Assembly (NCBI RefSeq): GCF_009662475.1
Contig: NZ_CP045571.1
Span: 3,222,501-3,286,500, forward strand
Direction: 5' to 3'
Length of the DNA: 64,000 nucleotides
From: Acidithiobacillus thiooxidans ATCC 19377
GTDB taxonomy: Bacteria > Pseudomonadota > Gammaproteobacteria > Acidithiobacillales > Acidithiobacillaceae
How positions within the stretch are numbered: the first letter of the stretch is position 1; each line of letters starts with the position of its first letter. Below the pieces are notes generated by a model. That model saw only the letters and a list, made by a program, of their open reading frames with translations, ran no database searches and was not told the DNA's origin. Positions 25,440 to 34,059 of the stretch are shown here, piece by piece. The position numbers and the translations under genes were made by a program.

Positions 25440-27665
25440 TTATATCTGCTGTTTCTTACTTTTTTCTTCAAAATAAGTCTCCAAAATAGTCTGTTCAAAA
25501 TCCACTGCAGCTTGGTCAACAGTGCTCCAATCTGCACCGCTTGGAGCAGCCAGCATAAGGGCATCCATTACGGCAATGGCGCGGTGGTAATTTCGATGCA
25601 GATGATCCAGCCGGTTCGCGTTATCGCCTCCCAAGCGTTGGATATCCCCATGGAGGGAGCAGACCGTGGCATCAGCCAGAGTCAGGTAATCTACTGCGCG
25701 TGGAGAGCGAATGATGGTTTTTTTCAGCGCTTCGTGTTGAGCAAGACGCGTAGCGTACAGTCCAAGCAAACTGATGGGTCGATGTCGGTGCGGGAAAACG
25801 GTGTGCTGGAGGAATGCCTGCAATTCCGCGAACGGCATAGGCCTGGCAATGGCGTAACCTTGCAGAAGCGTGCTTCCCATAACGGTGACTGCATCCAGGA
25901 TATCTTCAGTCTCTACACCCTCTACCACGAGATCTACCTGCATGCCGTTGGCCAGATCCTGAATGGCGTTTAAGAAATGAAGGTCCTGCGGTCGCTGTTC
26001 GAGGGTGCGGACAAAGCCCTGGTCGAGCTTGATTTCGTCAATAGGCAGTTCCTTCATGCGGAGCAGAGAGCTGTAGGCACTTCCCACATCATCAAGCGCC
26101 AGACGAAAGCCTAATGCTTTTATTTCCAGGAGAGCATCGACAGCCTTCTGCCGTTCAAAAAAATCTCCCCCCTCAAGAATCTCCAGAGTGATGCGCGCAG
26201 GGTCTACCGTACTTTGCGCAATCACTTCCTGCAGGCAAGTGACGCAGCCTGCCGAGACGGACTGCGGGTCAAGATTGACAGAAACGCTTAGGGGCCATCC
26301 CTGCGTATCCAGAAGAGTGAGATCGTTCAACGATTGCACCAAAACTTTTTTGGTCAGATCAGAAAGACTTCCTGGCTGCAATTGCGGTAGAAACTTCGCT
26401 GGATGCCAAAGGGTACCCTCTGTATCGCGGAGACGTGCCAAAGCTTCGACACCGACTATCTTGCCTTTGCGGCTATCCAGAATGGGTTGATACCAGACCT
26501 CCAATGCGCCGTTATCCAGCAGGACCTGTGCGGGATTACGCTGATCTGCGAAGTTTTCCTCACCGAAAAGTGCCCAGCAATTTTCTCGATCCGCTTTGTG
26601 GGCTTTGATTTCATAGAGCGCCTGATCAGACCAGCGCAACAGCTGATCCGCTTGGTCTGTATCGGCAAAAGGATACAGCACGACACCCATACTTGCCCCA
26701 ACCTGAACGCTTTCACCATTACTCAGAAGGATCGGTGCAGTGATGATTTCTTCGATCTTTTGCAAGACTTGCGTAAGGTCTGCATGTCCCGCCAAATCTT
26801 CCAGCAGGAGTACGAATTCATCGCCCCCGTAACGGGCAATAAAATCAGATTTGCGCAACATATCGGTCAAACGTTTACCTAAGGTCACCAATACTTCATC
26901 GCCTATCTCATGACCATAGGTGTCATTGATTGGCTTAAAATCGTCCAAATCCAGCATACAGACCGCCAGAAGACGATTGTGACGAATGGCGCGGAGCATG
27001 GCTTGCTCCATCTGCGTTTCCAGCGCCCGTCGATTGGGCAGATCGGTTAAAGCATCGGTATGCGCCAGATTTTTGAGGGTTTCCCGATACTGCTGTTCAT
27101 TTCGACGTGTTTCCAGATGCTCCATGGCGTCAGCAATGAACACAGCCATCTTTTCCGCACTGTCGGCCATGAGTTCCGGCGGCTCATCCTGTAAGCCGCT
27201 CAACACCAGCACTCCCCATACAGTGGCATGACGATGGATCGGCGTGGCCAGAAGCCACTGGATGCCAATGGCTTCGATCGCCTGTCGCCATCCAGCCAGA
27301 TCGGGATGTTGCAAATATTCGCTGTGCACATAGTCAGTCACGAGCAAGGTACGGTCCTCAACCTGAGCCCGTGCCGTCATGCTGCGCGCATGAGGATGGT
27401 CTGGCGAAAACAGTACAGCCACATTCTCCAGAACTATTGGTTGCAATGGACCGGAAACCGCCAAAGGCTGCAAAATGTGACCGGTATCGGCCCGAGCGAT
27501 AGCGCAGGTATGAAACAGCCCGCTTTGATCCAGACTGCTCAACATCTGGTCCATAAGCCGCTTTTGAGCCTGATCCCAAGGCAGGTCTACACTTCCTGTG
27601 AATGGGGCCTTACTCATGCTGGAAAAAATATCCAACCAGATTTTTAGGGGGGATTGATTATCCAT
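25440..27665 (-). CDS. GAF-GGDEF-EAL cyclic-di-GMP turnover protein
   Basis: The 741-residue cytoplasmic protein has a GAF-like sensor (about 40-185), a GGDEF domain (about 200-360) and an EAL domain (about 385-625). GGDEF at 280-284 is intact, and the inhibitory site RKSD at 271-274 has the right five-residue spacing. In the EAL domain the motif EAL (407-409), the DD pair (525-526), Lys546 and Glu582 are retained, so both synthesis and hydrolysis of c-di-GMP are possible. The last 110 residues form an extra helical region rich in His and Asp of unknown role. With the PilZ-like gene downstream, it may control biofilm or surface behaviour. Confidence 0.9.
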   Translation of the reverse strand: MDNQSPLKIWLDIFSSMSKAPFTGSVDLPWDQAQKRLMDQMLSSLDQSGLFHTCAIARADTGHILQPLAVSGPLQPIVLENVAVLFSPDHPHARSMTARAQVEDRTLLVTDYVHSEYLQHPDLAGWRQAIEAIGIQWLLATPIHRHATVWGVLVLSGLQDEPPELMADSAEKMAVFIADAMEHLETRRNEQQYRETLKNLAHTDALTDLPNRRALETQMEQAMLRAIRHNRLLAVCMLDLDDFKPINDTYGHEIGDEVLVTLGKRLTDMLRKSDFIARYGGDEFVLLLEDLAGHADLTQVLQKIEEIITAPILLSNGESVQVGASMGVVLYPFADTDQADQLLRWSDQALYEIKAHKADRENCWALFGEENFADQRNPAQVLLDNGALEVWYQPILDSRKGKIVGVEALARLRDTEGTLWHPAKFLPQLQPGSLSDLTKKVLVQSLNDLTLLDTQGWPLSVSVNLDPQSVSAGCVTCLQEVIAQSTVDPARITLEILEGGDFFERQKAVDALLEIKALGFRLALDDVGSAYSSLLRMKELPIDEIKLDQGFVRTLEQRPQDLHFLNAIQDLANGMQVDLVVEGVETEDILDAVTVMGSTLLQGYAIARPMPFAELQAFLQHTVFPHRHRPISLLGLYATRLAQHEALKKTIIRSPRAVDYLTLADATVCSLHGDIQRLGGDNANRLDHLHRNYHRAIAVMDALMLAAPSGADWSTVDQAAVDFEQTILETYFEEKSKKQQI

Positions 27666-27894
27666 TGAAACCTTTTGATTGATTGGAGTAAGAGCCTCTT
27701 CGCTGAGCAGGCTATCAGGCTATGTATATATGAAACTGAACAACCATTAAGACCTTTTCTGCTAACTGCGCGAAGACTTATAGATTCACAAGCATCTCTG
27801 GGGGCATTTGAATCGAAAATTCGCAATGTAATGTCCTCAAATGCTGTAGTCATTTAAAAGGGACTTTGTGTGGCAGCAAAAAAATCACAAGGAA

Positions 27895-29229
27895 TCATAA
27901 AATGTTGCGCTCCACCACAATCTCGGAATAGGGATCTCCCATGGCGACACAACGCGTTTGTCTGGCCCAGAAGCCGGCTTTGGAACGGTTTACCTGATAG
28001 TAAAATTCCAAAGTGAGATCGGGCCTGGCGGTGATGTCTGCCGTATAGAGCAGGTTCATCAGAGAAGAGCCAATGCCCGTCATCAAATAATCAATGGGAT
28101 GATCAGCATTCCCGTAGGCGCGGAGATGACCCAGCGATTCGTAAGGGTACCAGGCACGCAGTACCAGACGTTCATTCGGAATGATTTCCTGAATACGCCA
28201 TACACCCCAACCGAGCGCATTGATGCAGGCAATGATGCCGGATAACCAGTCCTCACGGCATTGCAGTTGCGGGACAATCAACTGATACCAAGGATCCGAA
28301 CGCATGATGCCGCCCATGGTGTTGAAACCGCAAATATGGCCCGCTTCAATCAACAAGGTTCTGGCCAGTTCCTGGCCCTGAAGATGCTGGAATTTCTCCT
28401 TGTAGTAAAACAGCGCGGGATACTCGTACCACAGCATCTCTCCTAAATAGCGATGCGTGTTGAGTGCTTCCTGAAGTGCCCGTTCAAAGCGAAAAGACAC
28501 CAGATTGTAGTAGTCCGCGTAGTGGCGCGTGAGAAAAACGCCAAAGGCGGGAATCAATCCGTCGGCATCCCCGGTCAGTGGCAAGGTGCCCACCGCAGCC
28601 ATAATGGTGTTTTCATCGATATGCAGGCCGATATGTCGCGGAGGAACCTGATCGGCACCCTGGGGCAGAGTAGCCTGGGGGATCTCCGGTATATCCAAGG
28701 GGAATGGATCCCCATCATTGCGCAGATGTAGATGAAAGCGGGTCGACACCTGCCCCATGGAGAGCGCATCTCTATCGATTTTACCCCCATAAGACTGTCC
28801 ATAAATGGCCGATACGGCCCCTATGGCATAGCCCAGATCAAAATGCTCCCCCGGCCAGCGCCGCTTGCCATAATTCAGGCGCAGTGCGGCCCCGTAATGG
28901 GAGTGATTTTCGATGAGTACCAACTCTGGTTCTGCTGAGTGAGGCAGGGTGCCCAAGGGCAGGTCGCCAAATCCGCAAAAGCGGTACAGGTCTTCTGCAT
29001 ACTGGAGGCGATCTGCCATGGACCATTCCGGGTGTTCCCGAAAGGCCGCCTGAAGTTGTCGGAAGCTGACTTCTGTAGCCGATTTTACCAGAATGGGTTC
29101 ACGGTCAATGTAATGGCAGTCTTCGATCACCAATTGAAGAAAGCGATTGTAGTGGTTGCAGTGAAAGACAAACGGCTCATGGGATATGGTCATGATGCCG
29201 GTATTGGATGAGGCTTCTGGATGGATCAT
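27895..29229 (-). CDS. unknown cytoplasmic protein, possibly with V4R-like domain
   Basis: The product has 444 residues without a signal peptide or membrane segment. The second half has a pattern like 4-vinyl-reductase (V4R) small-molecule-binding domains (ARTLLIEAGHICGFNTMGGI, then INALGWGVWRIQEI and RAWYPYES). The first half contains a weaker, similar arrangement (LYRFCGFGDLPLGTL, LVLIENHSHYGAAL). I am not certain of the family. It lies between the GGDEF-EAL gene and an acetate-transporter-like gene, all on the minus strand. A ligand-binding or sensory role is possible. Confidence 0.5.
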   Translation of the reverse strand: MIHPEASSNTGIMTISHEPFVFHCNHYNRFLQLVIEDCHYIDREPILVKSATEVSFRQLQAAFREHPEWSMADRLQYAEDLYRFCGFGDLPLGTLPHSAEPELVLIENHSHYGAALRLNYGKRRWPGEHFDLGYAIGAVSAIYGQSYGGKIDRDALSMGQVSTRFHLHLRNDGDPFPLDIPEIPQATLPQGADQVPPRHIGLHIDENTIMAAVGTLPLTGDADGLIPAFGVFLTRHYADYYNLVSFRFERALQEALNTHRYLGEMLWYEYPALFYYKEKFQHLQGQELARTLLIEAGHICGFNTMGGIMRSDPWYQLIVPQLQCREDWLSGIIACINALGWGVWRIQEIIPNERLVLRAWYPYESLGHLRAYGNADHPIDYLMTGIGSSLMNLLYTADITARPDLTLEFYYQVNRSKAGFWARQTRCVAMGDPYSEIVVERNIL

Positions 29230-29435
29230 TTTTATCTACTCGCTTCAGTAGTCATAAAATTATCAGAAAAGGACATCATTCTGCATGACCCTTTATTATC
29301 ATTGTTCCAATCATCAAGCTGAAATCTAATCGCAAAACGAGGAGCAACGTTTTTTGTTTTCTGAATTACTTTAAGATTTAATTATACAATCAGCGAAAAT
29401 CAGTTCTGGCAGCCTAGATTTCGGGTTAAACACGT

Positions 29436-29464
29436 GAAGCCACCGATTCCATATCGGCGGCTTC
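29436..29464 (-). terminator. hairpin after the acetate-transporter-like gene
   Basis: GAAGCCACCGAT, TCCAT and ATCGGCGGCTTC form a 12-bp stem with one mismatch. It lies 11 bases after the stop of the minus-strand transporter gene. It lacks a good U-run, so termination is probable but not certain. Confidence 0.45.
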
Positions 29465-29475
29465 AAAACAGCTGA

Positions 29476-30024
29476 TCAGGCCTTTTTCGGGGCCAGACTA
29501 CCTACGGGCAATATCGCTTTACCTATCACGGGATTAATGACATGCACTGCGGCCAGATAGAAGCCAATCAGTGCAACGATCATGAACAGCAAGCCCGCGA
29601 TGTTCGACACGGAAATAGCCATCAGGACAAAGGCTGCACAGAGAATTCCAAACAGTAACACCAGACCGATGTTAGCGCGCAGGGATGCAATAAAGAAAAT
29701 AAAAGTAATCAAAGCCATCAACCAGAACCACACCATCAAAAGTTGGGGCGCACTCTTCATTGTCGCTGCCAAACCGCCGCTGATAGCCGCAATGGCAAAG
29801 CTCAGAAAAAACGATCCGTAGGTAAAAAATACGGTGGCAATGTATGAATTTGGCATCTGGTAAGTAAATCCGCCCGCCATATACATGGCGGCCGCACCAA
29901 ACCCGAAACAGAGGGCCAGCAAGGTACCCAATCCAGCGAGCGGCACAATGCCATAAAATACAGCACCAATGATGAACAGCGGAACGGCAAATCCAAACAA
30001 ACCAATAGCAATTGGGTCTTTCAT
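29476..30024 (-). CDS. acetate uptake transporter family protein (YaaH/GPR1/FUN34)
   Basis: The product has 182 residues with six hydrophobic helices. It starts KDPIAIGLFGFAVPLFIIGA, which matches the opening of the AceTr family (NPxPLGLxxF in most members). It is an inner-membrane transporter for acetate or other small monocarboxylates, possibly as protonated acid. In an acidophile such acids are toxic, so export or uptake under control would matter; this is inference. It lies downstream of the second globin, separated by a terminator. Confidence 0.78.
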   Translation of the reverse strand: MKDPIAIGLFGFAVPLFIIGAVFYGIVPLAGLGTLLALCFGFGAAAMYMAGGFTYQMPNSYIATVFFTYGSFFLSFAIAAISGGLAATMKSAPQLLMVWFWLMALITFIFFIASLRANIGLVLLFGILCAAFVLMAISVSNIAGLLFMIVALIGFYLAAVHVINPVIGKAILPVGSLAPKKA

Positions 30025-30093
30025 TTTATACTCTCCTAAGTGGCTAAGCGGCCAAAGTGGCCATTACTACTTCATTATTCACTACTGAACTTC

Positions 30094-30120
30094 AAAAAAG
30101 GCCCCACTGTCGTGGAGCCT
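30094..30120 (-). terminator. intrinsic terminator of the DUF3034-globin pair (copy 2)
   Basis: On the minus strand AGGCTCCAC, GACA and GTGGGGCCT form a 9-bp stem with one G-U pair, followed by six U residues. It lies about 70 bases after the globin stop and separates it from the acetate-transporter-like gene. Confidence 0.88.
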
Positions 30121-30193
30121 GAAACTCCCGAAAGGCTTAGGGAGGAGGAGTCGTTTCATCGTCCATTTGTAATCACATTGCGGTTAATTATGT

Positions 30194-30670
30194 TCAGCCC
30201 AATGGGCCGTTAGCGGTGACGATTTGCGGTTCCATGGAAGCCAGAATAGCAATCAGGTAATTCTGTGCCGACATGGGAATCTTTTGAGTCTGCATCGCAT
30301 CCATCATGTCCTGAGCCAGATAATTAAAAGCCGCAGTGGTGATATGTAACCCTTCGTGGGCTTTCCGCATGCTGAGTCCTGTATACTTGCAGGGACCGCC
30401 CACCGCCATGCACACCTGCTGCACCAATTCATACTTCAGGTGAGGAATATTGGTATGTGCGAAGTAGTAATTAATATGCGGATCACTAGCCACATTACCC
30501 ACAAACGTATTAATCAGCTTGGTAATGCCCGCCTTACCGCCGTACTGGGCATAGTAATCCTGAGCGGATGCGGTCGAAATCCCCATCATGGCAACAGCCG
30601 TAAACCCTGCCGCCAAAGCGACACCCTTGGCTACAGCCGAAAGACGGAAAGAGGTTGGTATAAATGACAT
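30194..30670 (-). CDS. exported group-1 truncated hemoglobin (copy 2)
   Basis: The product has 158 residues with a signal peptide ending ASAQ and a globin domain. Visible are QYGGKAGITKLINTFVGNVA, DPHINYYFAHTNI, and KAHEGLHIT with the likely proximal His105. Cysteines 87 and 94 match those of copy 1. By eye about 70% of residues are shared with the globin at 22293-22793, and both end in ANGPLG. It follows the DUF3034 gene by 23 bases with an AGGAG site, so the two form an operon in the reverse gene order of copy 1. O2 or NO handling in the periplasm is the most likely role. Confidence 0.8.
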   Translation of the reverse strand: MSFIPTSFRLSAVAKGVALAAGFTAVAMMGISTASAQDYYAQYGGKAGITKLINTFVGNVASDPHINYYFAHTNIPHLKYELVQQVCMAVGGPCKYTGLSMRKAHEGLHITTAAFNYLAQDMMDAMQTQKIPMSAQNYLIAILASMEPQIVTANGPLG

Positions 30671-30693
30671 GGTAAACTCCTCTTAAAATCAGA

Positions 30694-31764
30694 TCAGAAG
30701 CTGGTGGTCAGAGACAGATACAGACCGTTTTGATTCTGCTCAGTGGCAATGGTACCCAAATCTACATAGGCTGCCGTCACAGAAAGCTGCTTGTAGGGGA
30801 ACCAGGCGACATAGACGTCTTTCCAGGAACTGGTCTTGGATACGGCATTACCCAATGTGCTGAAATTCCCGGCCCCACTCGACGGGGCAATCAGCTGGTT
30901 CTGTGGCATATCTCGATATTCTGCACCCAGTACCACATGACGGTTCAAGAAAACACCCACAGAGGCTGCGGGTACGACCTTATAGCCCATACCATTGACG
31001 CCACCAAAACCTAACAAGCCTTGCTGGTTCGCATTGGTTACATCAATATTTACGTCTGCCAGGGTGGTCAGACCGAACAGACCATTCAGCCACACCTTGG
31101 TCGCACTCAGGTAATAGCTGACCCCATTGCGCGCCACATGCAACGTGGCCGCCAGATTTCTGGGCATCTCGTTATGATGGAAATCCACGCCAACGGATAC
31201 CTCCGGCTCCCACCAATTCTGATCATAGACAACATTACCGAAAAGTCTTGCCTTTAAGCCGACAATATCCTGATTCAGATCATAGTTGCTGCCAAAGAAT
31301 GCGGGACCGCTCAGACCAAGTGCTGCAGAAGTCGTGGAAGTGCCCAAGGGGACCGACTTTCCGCTGACGACACTGAGAATACGATGATCCAGCGTTTGCC
31401 CGGTATTACCTAAACTGAACCCCTGTCGGGCAAAAGAGATCTCAATGCGGTTGAATAATCCGACCGAAGCGCCGTAGGCGTTCAAGTTATAGTTATTCAG
31501 CAATACGTGTGAATAAAAAGCGGTCGCACCAATTTGCTGATTGGTGCCATAACCCGAAATGACGGCCCAGGGGTTGATACCACCACCGGCAGCACCGTCC
31601 ACGGCTGTTACTGCCCCGGTGCCCAGAATGCGGCCCTGGCCAAATAGACTGGCAGCCCCGATCGCCGCATTGGCGGTTACCGGTACTATTGCACTTAATG
31701 CACAAGCGATTGCAACGGCTAATCCTTTACTTTTCATCGATTTGACGACGTTCATATTTTTCAT
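30694..31764 (-). CDS. DUF3034 family outer-membrane protein (copy 2)
   Basis: The product has 356 residues and is almost identical to the DUF3034 protein at 22892-23944. The differences seen are Met/Leu, Asp/Ala, Thr/Ala, Arg/Gly, Leu/Val and Ala/Ser plus a changed N-terminus. It has the same signal peptide, GAAGGGINPWAVISGYGT motif and terminal Phe. Two starts are possible: ATG 31764, very close to AGGAGG, or ATG 31755 at eleven bases. It heads an operon with the second globin. About 55 bases before the start lies a sigma-54-type promoter on the same strand. Confidence 0.85.
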   Translation of the reverse strand: MKNMNVVKSMKSKGLAVAIACALSAIVPVTANAAIGAASLFGQGRILGTGAVTAVDGAAGGGINPWAVISGYGTNQQIGATAFYSHVLLNNYNLNAYGASVGLFNRIEISFARQGFSLGNTGQTLDHRILSVVSGKSVPLGTSTTSAALGLSGPAFFGSNYDLNQDIVGLKARLFGNVVYDQNWWEPEVSVGVDFHHNEMPRNLAATLHVARNGVSYYLSATKVWLNGLFGLTTLADVNIDVTNANQQGLLGFGGVNGMGYKVVPAASVGVFLNRHVVLGAEYRDMPQNQLIAPSSGAGNFSTLGNAVSKTSSWKDVYVAWFPYKQLSVTAAYVDLGTIATEQNQNGLYLSLTTSF

Positions 31765-31829
31765 AACCTCCTCCTAAAACAGGAATTCAAATTTTACTAC
31801 CAGAAATGACTGATAGCTGAAAAATTTTC

Positions 31830-31846
31830 AGCAAAATACATGCCAA
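31830..31846 (-). promoter_or_regulatory. sigma-54-type promoter for DUF3034-globin operon
   Basis: On the minus strand TTGGCATGTATTTTGCT fits the -24/-12 consensus (TGGCACG-N4-TTGCW) with one deviation in the -24 box and the exact GG-N10-GC spacing. Transcription would start near 31819 and leave a leader of about 55 bases. A sigma-54 promoter needs an activator ATPase; a shared site may be the palindrome at 32021-32056. Confidence 0.7.
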
Positions 31847-32020
31847 AACACAAACGCTTGAAACAATTTCACGTCGAGTGGTTCGCTTGTTTTCTCTGGA
31901 TAATATTCGATGGATGAGTTAAACAATACAATGAAAAAATTAAGATATTTTGCATTATATAGGGCTCAATAATTAGAATTTCAGTAATTATTAATGATTC
32001 ATGCATGGAATAACCGCGCA

Positions 32021-32056
32021 AATAGTCATGACACGTCATGACGTGTCATGACTATT
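32021..32056. promoter_or_regulatory. perfect 36-bp palindrome, candidate activator (UAS) site
   Basis: All 36 bases are self-complementary. The unit GTCATGAC occurs at both ends and TCATGA again in the centre, joined by ACGT steps. It lies about 165 bp upstream of the expected start from the rightward sigma-54-type promoter and about 220 bp from the leftward one. These are suitable distances for an NtrC-type enhancer-binding protein. No plus-strand gene ends nearby, so it is unlikely to be a terminator, although T residues follow it. Confidence 0.65.
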
Positions 32057-32175
32057 TTTATCTTACATTTAACTTATAAGCATGAATATTTTTAAGTGTC
32101 TAGCTACTTTATTGAATTTTTAACGTAAACATTTAATCACTTAAGACTACCGGTTAATCAAAACCGACAAGCATG

Positions 32176-32192
32176 TTGGCATTGAATTTGCG
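32176..32192 (+). promoter_or_regulatory. sigma-54-type promoter for the dsrE-tusA operon
   Basis: TTGGCATTGAATTTGCG fits the -24/-12 consensus with the exact GG-N10-GC spacing. It lies 42 bases before the dsrE start. The downstream genes are a compact operon of four. In Acidithiobacillus caldus, sox genes are known to be under a sigma-54-dependent two-component system (TspS/TspR), so a sulfur-related sigma-54 promoter is plausible here. Confidence 0.68.
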
Positions 32193-32233
32193 TTAGTTTC
32201 ACCACTTAACCTTTGCGATGCATCGGAGATATC

Positions 32234-32620
32234 ATGTCAGGCATGTACATCATTTGTTTAAGTGGCGAGCGCGAGAAGTTGCAATTCGCAGCCATGGCGG
32301 CGTCCGTAGCGGCGGTATCCGGAACCGACGTCCATATTTTTCTGTCGATGAACGCCTTCCCCTACTTTGTGAAGGGTCATAGTAAGGAAGCCCCCGCTGA
32401 AGGCAAGCTGGGAGAAGTCATGGCCGAACGTAAAGTGCCCCCCTTCTACCAGATTTTCGAGCAGGCGGTGGAACTGGGCGATGCCAAAATCTGGGCTTGC
32501 TCCATGGCTATGGATGTTCTCGGCGTCAAAGAGGACGGCATGGAGGAAATCGTAGCCGGGCCTCTGGGCCTGACCAAATTCCTGAGTGACGCCGAAAATG
32601 GTCAGATTCTGACTTTTTAA
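32234..32620 (+). CDS. DsrE-family sulfur-transfer protein
   Basis: The 128-residue cytoplasmic protein has the DsrE/F fold: [20 protein letters not shown], then [15 protein letters not shown], and a C-terminal [13 protein letters not shown] in which Cys89 is at the position of the conserved DsrE-type cysteine. It would accept or donate protein-bound persulfide. The ATG at 32234, with GGAG six bases upstream, is preferred over the upstream GTG-type start. It is the first gene of the operon with tusA, an SQR-like flavoprotein and a DUF1641 protein, under a sigma-54-type promoter. Confidence 0.85.
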   Translation: MSGMYIICLSGEREKLQFAAMAASVAAVSGTDVHIFLSMNAFPYFVKGHSKEAPAEGKLGEVMAERKVPPFYQIFEQAVELGDAKIWACSMAMDVLGVKEDGMEEIVAGPLGLTKFLSDAENGQILTF

Positions 32621-32632
32621 AAGGAGGAGCAC

Positions 32633-32863
32633 ATGAGTGAACGCGTTGTAGATGCCCGTGGCAGTTTTTGTCCGGGGCCGCTGATGGAACTGATTTCCAA
32701 CATGAAAATGATGCAGGTCGGGGACACCCTGGAATTGTTGTCCACAGATGCCGGTTCTGCTGCGGATGTGCCGGAGTGGATCAAAAAAGTCGGTCACGAA
32801 ATGGTAGATACTGAGCAGGACGGCGAAGGCACCTGGCACATTCGGGTCCGCAAGGCCAAGTAA
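32633..32863 (+). CDS. tusA: TusA-family sulfur carrier protein
   Basis: The product has 76 residues. The sulfur-binding Cys13 lies in FCPGPL, the conserved CPxPL motif of TusA, after DARGS. TusA carries persulfide sulfur between enzymes in the cytoplasm. In sulfur oxidizers it works together with DsrE and Hdr-like complexes. It starts 12 bases after dsrE with GGAGG before the ATG. The partner for oxidation is not encoded here; the flavoprotein downstream is a candidate. Confidence 0.92.
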   Translation: MSERVVDARGSFCPGPLMELISNMKMMQVGDTLELLSTDAGSAADVPEWIKKVGHEMVDTEQDGEGTWHIRVRKAK

Positions 32864-32908
32864 GCGCACAAACAATCGCAGGCGTAAAACCCTAAGGAGA
32901 GTGACATC

Positions 32909-34048
32909 ATGAGAATTCTGGTCATAGGTGGCGGTATGGGCGGTACTATTTTTGCCAATCATCTGGCACGGCGTATTCACCATGAAATGAAAACCGGCAA
33001 GGCACGCATCACGATGTTGTCCGCCAGTCATGAGCATGTGTATCAACCCGGCTGGTTGTATGTCGCCATGGGTCGGGCGACGCCCGATGAACTGGTCCGC
33101 GAACAGCAAAGCCTGCTGGAGCCGGGGATTGAATTTCATGTGGATCCGGTTGAAGAATTTCATCTGGCCGAGAACCATGTCAAATGCAAAAGCGGCAAGG
33201 TGCATGAGTATGACCTCATCGTCATTTCGACCGGTTCGCGTGCCCTGCCCGAGAAAGTTCCCGGTCTCAAGGAAAATTCCATCAACTGCTATACCGCAGA
33301 AAATGCCGTCGAATTCTTCAAGCAACTGTCGGACTTCAAGGGTGGACGCATCGTGGTCACCGTCGGTCTGCCGCACAAGTGCCCGATGATTCCCCTGGAG
33401 ATCACCTTCGCCATGCACGACTTCATCAAGGATCGCGGCCTGCTGGACAAGACCGAGTTCTACTACACCTACCCCATTGGCCGGGTGCACAGTCTGGAAA
33501 ATGTCGCCAAGTGGGCAGCGCCGGAATTTGACCGGATGGGCATTAAATACGAAACCCTGTTCAACATGAAGGAAGTGGATGGTAAGAATGCCCAGGTACT
33601 GAGTGAAGAAGGCGGAGCAGTGAAATACGATCTGCTGGTAGCCGTGCCGCCCCATAAGGGTCAGGAAGTCATCGAGAAGAACGGTCTGGGTGAAAACGGC
33701 TGGATTCCCACCAATCGCTCTTCCCTGCACATGGAAGGAGAACATGGCAAGAATGTTCTGGTACTGGGAGATACCACCAATTTGCCCATCAGTAAGGCCG
33801 GTTCAACCGCCCACTTCGAAGCGGAAGTGGCTGCCGAGAATGTGGCGGCGGTCATCAAGATGGGACGGCCGGTGCGCAGTTATGATGGCAAGGTGTTCTG
33901 CTTCATTGAGGCGGGCAAGGACCGGGCAACGTATGCCATGTTCGATTATAAAACCCCACCCCAGCCGAAAGCGCCTACCGGAGCCGTACACGCCTTCAAG
34001 ATGTCCTATAACAAACTCTATTGGGCTACCGCCCGTGGTTTACTCTGA
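32909..34048 (+). CDS. sulfide:quinone oxidoreductase-like FAD-dependent protein
   Basis: The 379-residue flavoprotein opens with RILVIGGGMGGTIFANHLAR (FAD-binding GxGxxG). It continues with DLIVISTGSRALPEKVPG and has a second FAD motif VLVLGDTTNLPISKAGS. Cysteines are at 93, 127, 158 (GLPHKCPMIP) and 331 (KVFCFIEAG). The last two are at places comparable to the redox cysteines of SQR, though the match needs alignment. It may oxidise sulfide or a protein persulfide and pass electrons to quinone at the membrane. The operon with DsrE, TusA and DUF1641 supports a sulfur role. Confidence 0.82.
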   Translation: MRILVIGGGMGGTIFANHLARRIHHEMKTGKARITMLSASHEHVYQPGWLYVAMGRATPDELVREQQSLLEPGIEFHVDPVEEFHLAENHVKCKSGKVHEYDLIVISTGSRALPEKVPGLKENSINCYTAENAVEFFKQLSDFKGGRIVVTVGLPHKCPMIPLEITFAMHDFIKDRGLLDKTEFYYTYPIGRVHSLENVAKWAAPEFDRMGIKYETLFNMKEVDGKNAQVLSEEGGAVKYDLLVAVPPHKGQEVIEKNGLGENGWIPTNRSSLHMEGEHGKNVLVLGDTTNLPISKAGSTAHFEAEVAAENVAAVIKMGRPVRSYDGKVFCFIEAGKDRATYAMFDYKTPPQPKAPTGAVHAFKMSYNKLYWATARGLL

Positions 34049-34059
34049 GGAGGTGACGT

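Noticed and set aside
27675-27857. Small open frames upstream of the GGDEF-EAL gene
   Set aside because: They lack ribosome-binding sites and resemble no protein; the stretch is probably the promoter region.
32021-32056. Reading the 36-bp palindrome as a terminator
   Set aside because: No plus-strand gene ends near it, and the minus-strand gene starts to its left. Position between two sigma-54-type promoters fits an activator site better.
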